This document shows, one piece after another, positions 61,065 to 64,000 of a DNA stretch of 64,000 bases. Source of the DNA: UBA4416 sp035439445 (GTDB taxonomy: Bacteria > Bacteroidota > Bacteroidia > B-17B0 > Aurantibacillaceae); assembly GCA_035439445.1 (NCBI GenBank), contig DAORKG010000016.1, positions 7,983 through 71,982 on the forward strand, given 5' to 3'. Position 1 is the first letter of the stretch, and every line of letters starts with the position of its first letter. The translations under genes were made by a program, and so were the position numbers. The notes beneath the pieces were generated by a model. It was not told the DNA's origin. It was given only the letters and a program-made list of their open reading frames with translations, and searched no databases.

Positions 61065-61421
61065 ATGACAATTTCAAAATTGACTTTAATTGCTTCTTCA
61101 GCAATTTTAATGGCGGCTTGTGGTTCTTCTAAAAATTCATCACCTAAACCAAGTATTGTTCCTGGCGAGGCTCAATTAACTGCAATTAAGGTAAAATATC
61201 CGGATGCAACAGCAGAACAATTAACACAGGGCCACTCTATCTATGTAGGAGCTTGTACAAACTGCCATAAACAAAAAAATATTTTCAAACGTACTGAAGC
61301 TAAGTGGTTACATGAAATTGATGCAATGTCGCCAAAAGCTAAGTTAACTGCAGCTCAAAAAGATGCTTTAACAAAGTATATTTTATCAATGAAAGCAACA
61401 CAACCAGTAGAATCAAAATAA
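61065..61421 (+). CDS. Monohaem cytochrome c-like lipoprotein
   Basis: 118 residues. The signal peptide ends in L-M-A-A-C, lipidated at Cys19. A single C-T-N-C-H haem motif lies at 64-68 and Met88 (A-M-S-P-K) is the likely sixth ligand. It would be a small periplasmic-side or outer-membrane-anchored electron carrier needing the cytochrome c maturation system. It lies 45 bases after the M16-like gene and is followed two bases later by DinB, so probably part of one transcript. Confidence 0.88.
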   Translation: MTISKLTLIASSAILMAACGSSKNSSPKPSIVPGEAQLTAIKVKYPDATAEQLTQGHSIYVGACTNCHKQKNIFKRTEAKWLHEIDAMSPKAKLTAAQKDALTKYILSMKATQPVESK

Positions 61422-61422
61422 A

Positions 61423-61920
61423 ATGAAACAAAGCGAAATATTATTAGCGGAAGTTAAACAAGAAGCAATAGCTACTCGTAAATTATTGGAACTTGTGCCT
61501 TTTGAAAAGGCAGAATATAAACCACATGAAAAGTCAATGACCTTGTTGCGTTTAGCAACTCATGTTGCTGAAATTTCGGGCTGGTGGAAAGAATGTTTAT
61601 TAGATGATGAATTAGATTTTGCAAAAGGAGAATATAAACCAAAAGTATTCACATCAACTGCAGACTTAGTTGCTCTTCATGATAAACATATTTTACAAGC
61701 AGAGAAAATCTTAAATGAAGTGAACGAAGCTGAGTTTTCAAAGCCATGGACTATGCGTGCAGGAGAAACAATTTTCTTTACAAAATGTAAATCTGAAGTT
61801 GTGAGAACATGGTGCATGAATCATTTATATCATCATCGTGCACAATTAGATGTTTATTTAAGATTATTGGACGTTCCATTACCAGGTGTTTACGGACCAT
61901 CAGCAGATGCTCAAGGATAA
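61423..61920 (+). CDS. DinB-family putative metalloprotein
   Basis: 165 residues. The three-histidine metal site typical of DinB/YfiT four-helix proteins is His47, His134 and His138 (N-H-L-Y-H-H). The C-terminal G-V-Y-G-P-S-A-D matches a common closing phrase of the family. Members include thiol transferases for bacillithiol or mycothiol and damage-induced proteins of unknown role. No thiol partner is evident here. It abuts the cytochrome gene (one base) and the DUF2851 gene (start at the next base). Confidence 0.87.
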   Translation: MKQSEILLAEVKQEAIATRKLLELVPFEKAEYKPHEKSMTLLRLATHVAEISGWWKECLLDDELDFAKGEYKPKVFTSTADLVALHDKHILQAEKILNEVNEAEFSKPWTMRAGETIFFTKCKSEVVRTWCMNHLYHHRAQLDVYLRLLDVPLPGVYGPSADAQG

Positions 61921-63201
61921 ATGAACGAAGCTCTTCTTCATACCATCTGGAAATATAAACTTCTAGGCCAAAATCAATTTATTGGCTCTAAAGGAGAAAA
62001 TATTGAAGTCATTTCAATTGGTGAACATAATCAGGACTCAGGTCCTGATTTTTTTAATTCGAAAGTTAAGATAAATGACATAGTATTAGCTGGTAATGTT
62101 GAAATTCATATCAAAACATCTGATTGGCTTAAGCATAACCATCAGCAAGATAAATCTTATGATAATTTAGTTTTACATGTAGTTTATGAACATGATAAAG
62201 ATTTACCTCAAAATGAGAAATTTAATGTGTCTATTTTAGAATTGAAACATTACATTAAGCCATCTTTGTTAGAACAATACAATCAATTACAATTATCAAA
62301 GCAAACAATACCGTGCGGTAAGTCTATATCTTCAGTTCCTGATATTATTTGGAAAACGTGGTTAGATAGATTAGCAATTTCACGAATCGAACAAAAAACG
62401 TCATATATCGAACACCTTTTTGAGTATTGCAAAAATAATCATGAAGATGCACTATATATTCTGTTATGCAGAAACTTTGGTTTTAAAATTAATAATGATG
62501 CTTTTGAACTTTTAGGAAAATCGTTATCATATTCTATTCTCAAAAAATATGCAGATAATCCAATTCAGATAGAAGCCTTATTATTTGGTACAGCTGGTTT
62601 ATTGGATGAATTATTTGAAGATAAATATCCCAAGCAATTACAAAACGAGTTTGAATTTTTAAAACATAAACACCAATTAATTGCTGTTAAAAAAGAGCTT
62701 TGGAAATTTTCAAAAACTCGTCCTGTTAATTTTCCTACAATTAGGATTGCTCAACTGTCAGGTTTAATTAATAAACAACAATCATTATATCATTTAATAG
62801 AGCAAAAGCCAAATTTAAAAACATTACAATCATTTTTTGAAGTAGATGTTAATGTTTATTGGAATACACATTATAAATTTGATGAGCAATCTGAACAGAG
62901 TTCAAAACAATTTGGAGAAAAAGCTTTTCAAAATGTAGTTATCAATACCATAGTTCCTTATTTGTTTTTCATGTCTAAGCATAATACGAATACTGATTTT
63001 GTAGAATATGCTTTGAATTTATTATCACAAATACCAGCTGAGATAAATACTAAAACAAAAGAGTTCAGTAAATTGGGAGTAAAAACAGAAAACGCATTAG
63101 AAAGTCAAGCACAAATTTATTTATTGGATAATTTTTGCTCACAGAAAGCATGTCTTCACTGCAATGTGGCAGAGTTTTTGCTCAAAAATTCATCGAAATA
63201 A
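61921..63201 (+). CDS. DUF2851-family protein
   Basis: 426 residues, the usual length of this Bacteroidota family. Typical phrases are L-H-T-I-W-K-Y-K-L at the start, G-P-D-F-F-N-S-K-V-K-I near 41-50, G-N-V-E-I-H-I-K-T-S-D-W near 60-71 and the cysteine-containing C-terminus C-S-Q-K-A-C-L-H-C-N-V-A. The G-P-D, E-I-H-x-K pattern resembles a restriction-endonuclease-like PD-(D/E)xK core (inference). No biochemical function is known to me. It follows DinB without a gap. Confidence 0.87.
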   Translation: MNEALLHTIWKYKLLGQNQFIGSKGENIEVISIGEHNQDSGPDFFNSKVKINDIVLAGNVEIHIKTSDWLKHNHQQDKSYDNLVLHVVYEHDKDLPQNEKFNVSILELKHYIKPSLLEQYNQLQLSKQTIPCGKSISSVPDIIWKTWLDRLAISRIEQKTSYIEHLFEYCKNNHEDALYILLCRNFGFKINNDAFELLGKSLSYSILKKYADNPIQIEALLFGTAGLLDELFEDKYPKQLQNEFEFLKHKHQLIAVKKELWKFSKTRPVNFPTIRIAQLSGLINKQQSLYHLIEQKPNLKTLQSFFEVDVNVYWNTHYKFDEQSEQSSKQFGEKAFQNVVINTIVPYLFFMSKHNTNTDFVEYALNLLSQIPAEINTKTKEFSKLGVKTENALESQAQIYLLDNFCSQKACLHCNVAEFLLKNSSK

Positions 63202-63222
63202 AAAATTCATTAAACAATTTTA

Positions 63223-63230
63223 TACCTTTG
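63223..63230 (+). promoter_or_regulatory. -7 element close to the PspC start codon
   Basis: TACCTTTG fits TAnnTTTG and ends seven bases before the ATG at 63238, which would make a leaderless or near-leaderless mRNA. No TTTG at -33. Confidence 0.5.
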
Positions 63231-63237
63231 TTTAACA

Positions 63238-63471
63238 ATGATAGATAAAATTAGATATTGGTTTGAGCAAAAAGCATTTGGAGTTTGCGAATGGTGGGGC
63301 AAAAAGCTAGGAATCAGAACTACACATATTCGTATGTATTTTATTTACTTGTCCTTTTTTACTTTTGGTTCGCCTATCATCATTTATTTTATTATGGCTT
63401 TTATTTTAGAACATAAAGAAAGCTTCAAACCCAGTAATTATAGACGTCGCAGAAGTGTTTGGGATTTGTAG
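63238..63471 (+). CDS. PspC-domain small membrane protein
   Basis: 77 residues: an amphipathic opening, G-V-C-E-W-W-G-K-K-L-G-I near 15-26 and R-M-Y-F-I-Y-L-S-F-F-T-F-G-S near 32-45 with one membrane segment, as in PspC of the phage-shock system, and a basic tail Y-R-R-R-R-S. PspC is a membrane-stress sensor in enterobacteria; in Bacteroidota stand-alone PspC genes are common and their partners are unclear. The PspA partner is not in the window. Confidence 0.87.
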   Translation: MIDKIRYWFEQKAFGVCEWWGKKLGIRTTHIRMYFIYLSFFTFGSPIIIYFIMAFILEHKESFKPSNYRRRRSVWDL

Positions 63472-63543
63472 TTGATTTCTATCACCTCTAAATACCACTT
63501 ACAGTTAGCATGATTTCCTATTTTTTATTAATTTGGCATTGTG

Positions 63544-64000
63544 ATGTACAATGTTGTTAAATCATACTATCGGTTTTATGCTCCGCTATTGATTCTTTTG
63601 TCATTGTGGGTTGTTGGCACAATTGGATATGTGTTAATTGAAAATTATTCGTGGTTTGATGCGTTTTACATGACCATTATTACCGTGGCTACAGTTGGTT
63701 ATCAGGAAGTGCATCCTTTATCCATAGAAGGAAAAGTATTTACAGCCTTTCTTATTATCACAAGTTTTGGTACATTTGCTTATGCTGTCTCATCTATTAC
63801 TAAATTTGTAATTGATGGAGAGTTTAACGAGTTTTTTAAAAACAGAAAATTGAACGCAACCATTGATAAAATATCTGACCATGTTATTATATGTGGTTAT
63901 GGTCGTAACGGTCGTCAAGCTGCTCAAGTTTTAAAGAAACACAAAAAGCGTTTTGTAGTTATTGAAAATAGTGCAACACTTACTGCAACATTAAATCATA
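63544..64000 (+). CDS. Potassium channel with RCK/TrkA-N domain (3' end outside window)
   Basis: The frame opens at the ATG at 63544 and runs off the window edge (152 codons seen). It encodes two membrane segments (about 13-34 and 66-90) flanking a pore loop T-V-A-T-V-G-Y-Q-E-V near 48-57, then the NAD-binding start of an RCK domain I-I-C-G-Y-G-R-N-G-R near 114-123. The selectivity filter T-V-G-Y is intact, but the residues after it are Q-E rather than G-D. It is a ligand-gated K+ channel with a cytoplasmic gate. It lies 72 bases after pspC. Confidence 0.87.
   Translation, partial: MYNVVKSYYRFYAPLLILLSLWVVGTIGYVLIENYSWFDAFYMTIITVATVGYQEVHPLSIEGKVFTAFLIITSFGTFAYAVSSITKFVIDGEFNEFFKNRKLNATIDKISDHVIICGYGRNGRQAAQVLKKHKKRFVVIENSATLTATLNH

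Noticed and set aside
1..64000. CRISPR array, prophage or insertion sequence
   Set aside because: No regularly spaced repeats, transposase or phage structural gene was seen on either strand.

Overview
The window is chromosomal DNA from an AT-rich member of the Bacteroidota. The signs are two type IX secretion sorting domains (type A in the protein at 4082-5779, gliding-motility type B in the protein at 21791-23809), TonB-dependent receptor and OmpA/TPR outer-membrane proteins, TAnnTTTG-type -7 promoter elements, absence of clear Shine-Dalgarno sequences, a SUI1/eIF1 homologue, and family-restricted genes (DUF2851, DUF2752, DUF1015). I cannot name a genus. Both ends cut genes: a TonB-dependent receptor on the left and a potassium channel with an RCK domain on the right. 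I see no prophage, plasmid, insertion sequence or CRISPR array; almost everything is core or envelope metabolism.

Layout. 1-3.3 kb: receptor and CPA2 cation:proton antiporter (+). 3.3-21.6 kb: a long minus-strand block holding 3-hydroxybutyrate dehydrogenase, a secreted seven-repeat propeller protein, a LOG-family hydrolase, UvrA, a lytic transglycosylase, then an exopolysaccharide/cell-wall set (WecA/MraY-like transferase, RfbC, Wzc-like tyrosine kinase, Wza-like export lipoprotein, GT4 glycosyltransferase, Mpl-type Mur ligase), then a fatty acid desaturase, cysteine desulfurase and thiolase. 21.8-25.3 kb: two secreted plus-strand proteins (Fn3/T9SS type B and VWA). 25.3-32.2 kb: HolA, a DUF486 membrane protein, both methylmalonyl-CoA mutase subunits, SUI1 and a TPR protein (-). 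32.3-36.0 kb: M61 peptidase and four small membrane proteins (+). 36.0-40.7 kb: YggS, GNAT, DUF1015, an OmpA/TPR lipoprotein and ribosomal protein S20 (-). 40.8-50.9 kb: mixed envelope genes, an LptF/LptG permease, two glycosyltransferases and a tRNA with anticodon CAT. 50.9-56.2 kb: small proteins, a secreted protein and topoisomerase I (-). 56.5-64 kb: MiaB, a four-helix-bundle cassette, a sigma-54 activator, a catalytically degenerate M16 protein, a haem lipoprotein, DinB, DUF2851, PspC and the channel (+).

How the genes fit together. The 10.5-18 kb genes form a lipid-linked sugar, export and peptidoglycan-recycling module, several joined by 1-26 bp overlaps. Thiolase, 3-hydroxybutyrate dehydrogenase and methylmalonyl-CoA mutase point to short-chain and odd-chain acyl-CoA metabolism. 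Intrinsic terminators are well preserved between transcription units.

No clear undescribed multi-gene system stands out. The most unusual observations are a perfect intrinsic terminator inside the 5' coding region of the DUF2752 gene (34563-34597), a palindromic repeat family that has entered the methylmalonyl-CoA mutase reading frame and also sits as an inverted pair upstream of the operon, a four-helix-bundle gene in inverted-repeat-like flanks between miaB and the sigma-54 activator, and -7 elements so close to start codons that near-leaderless transcripts are implied.
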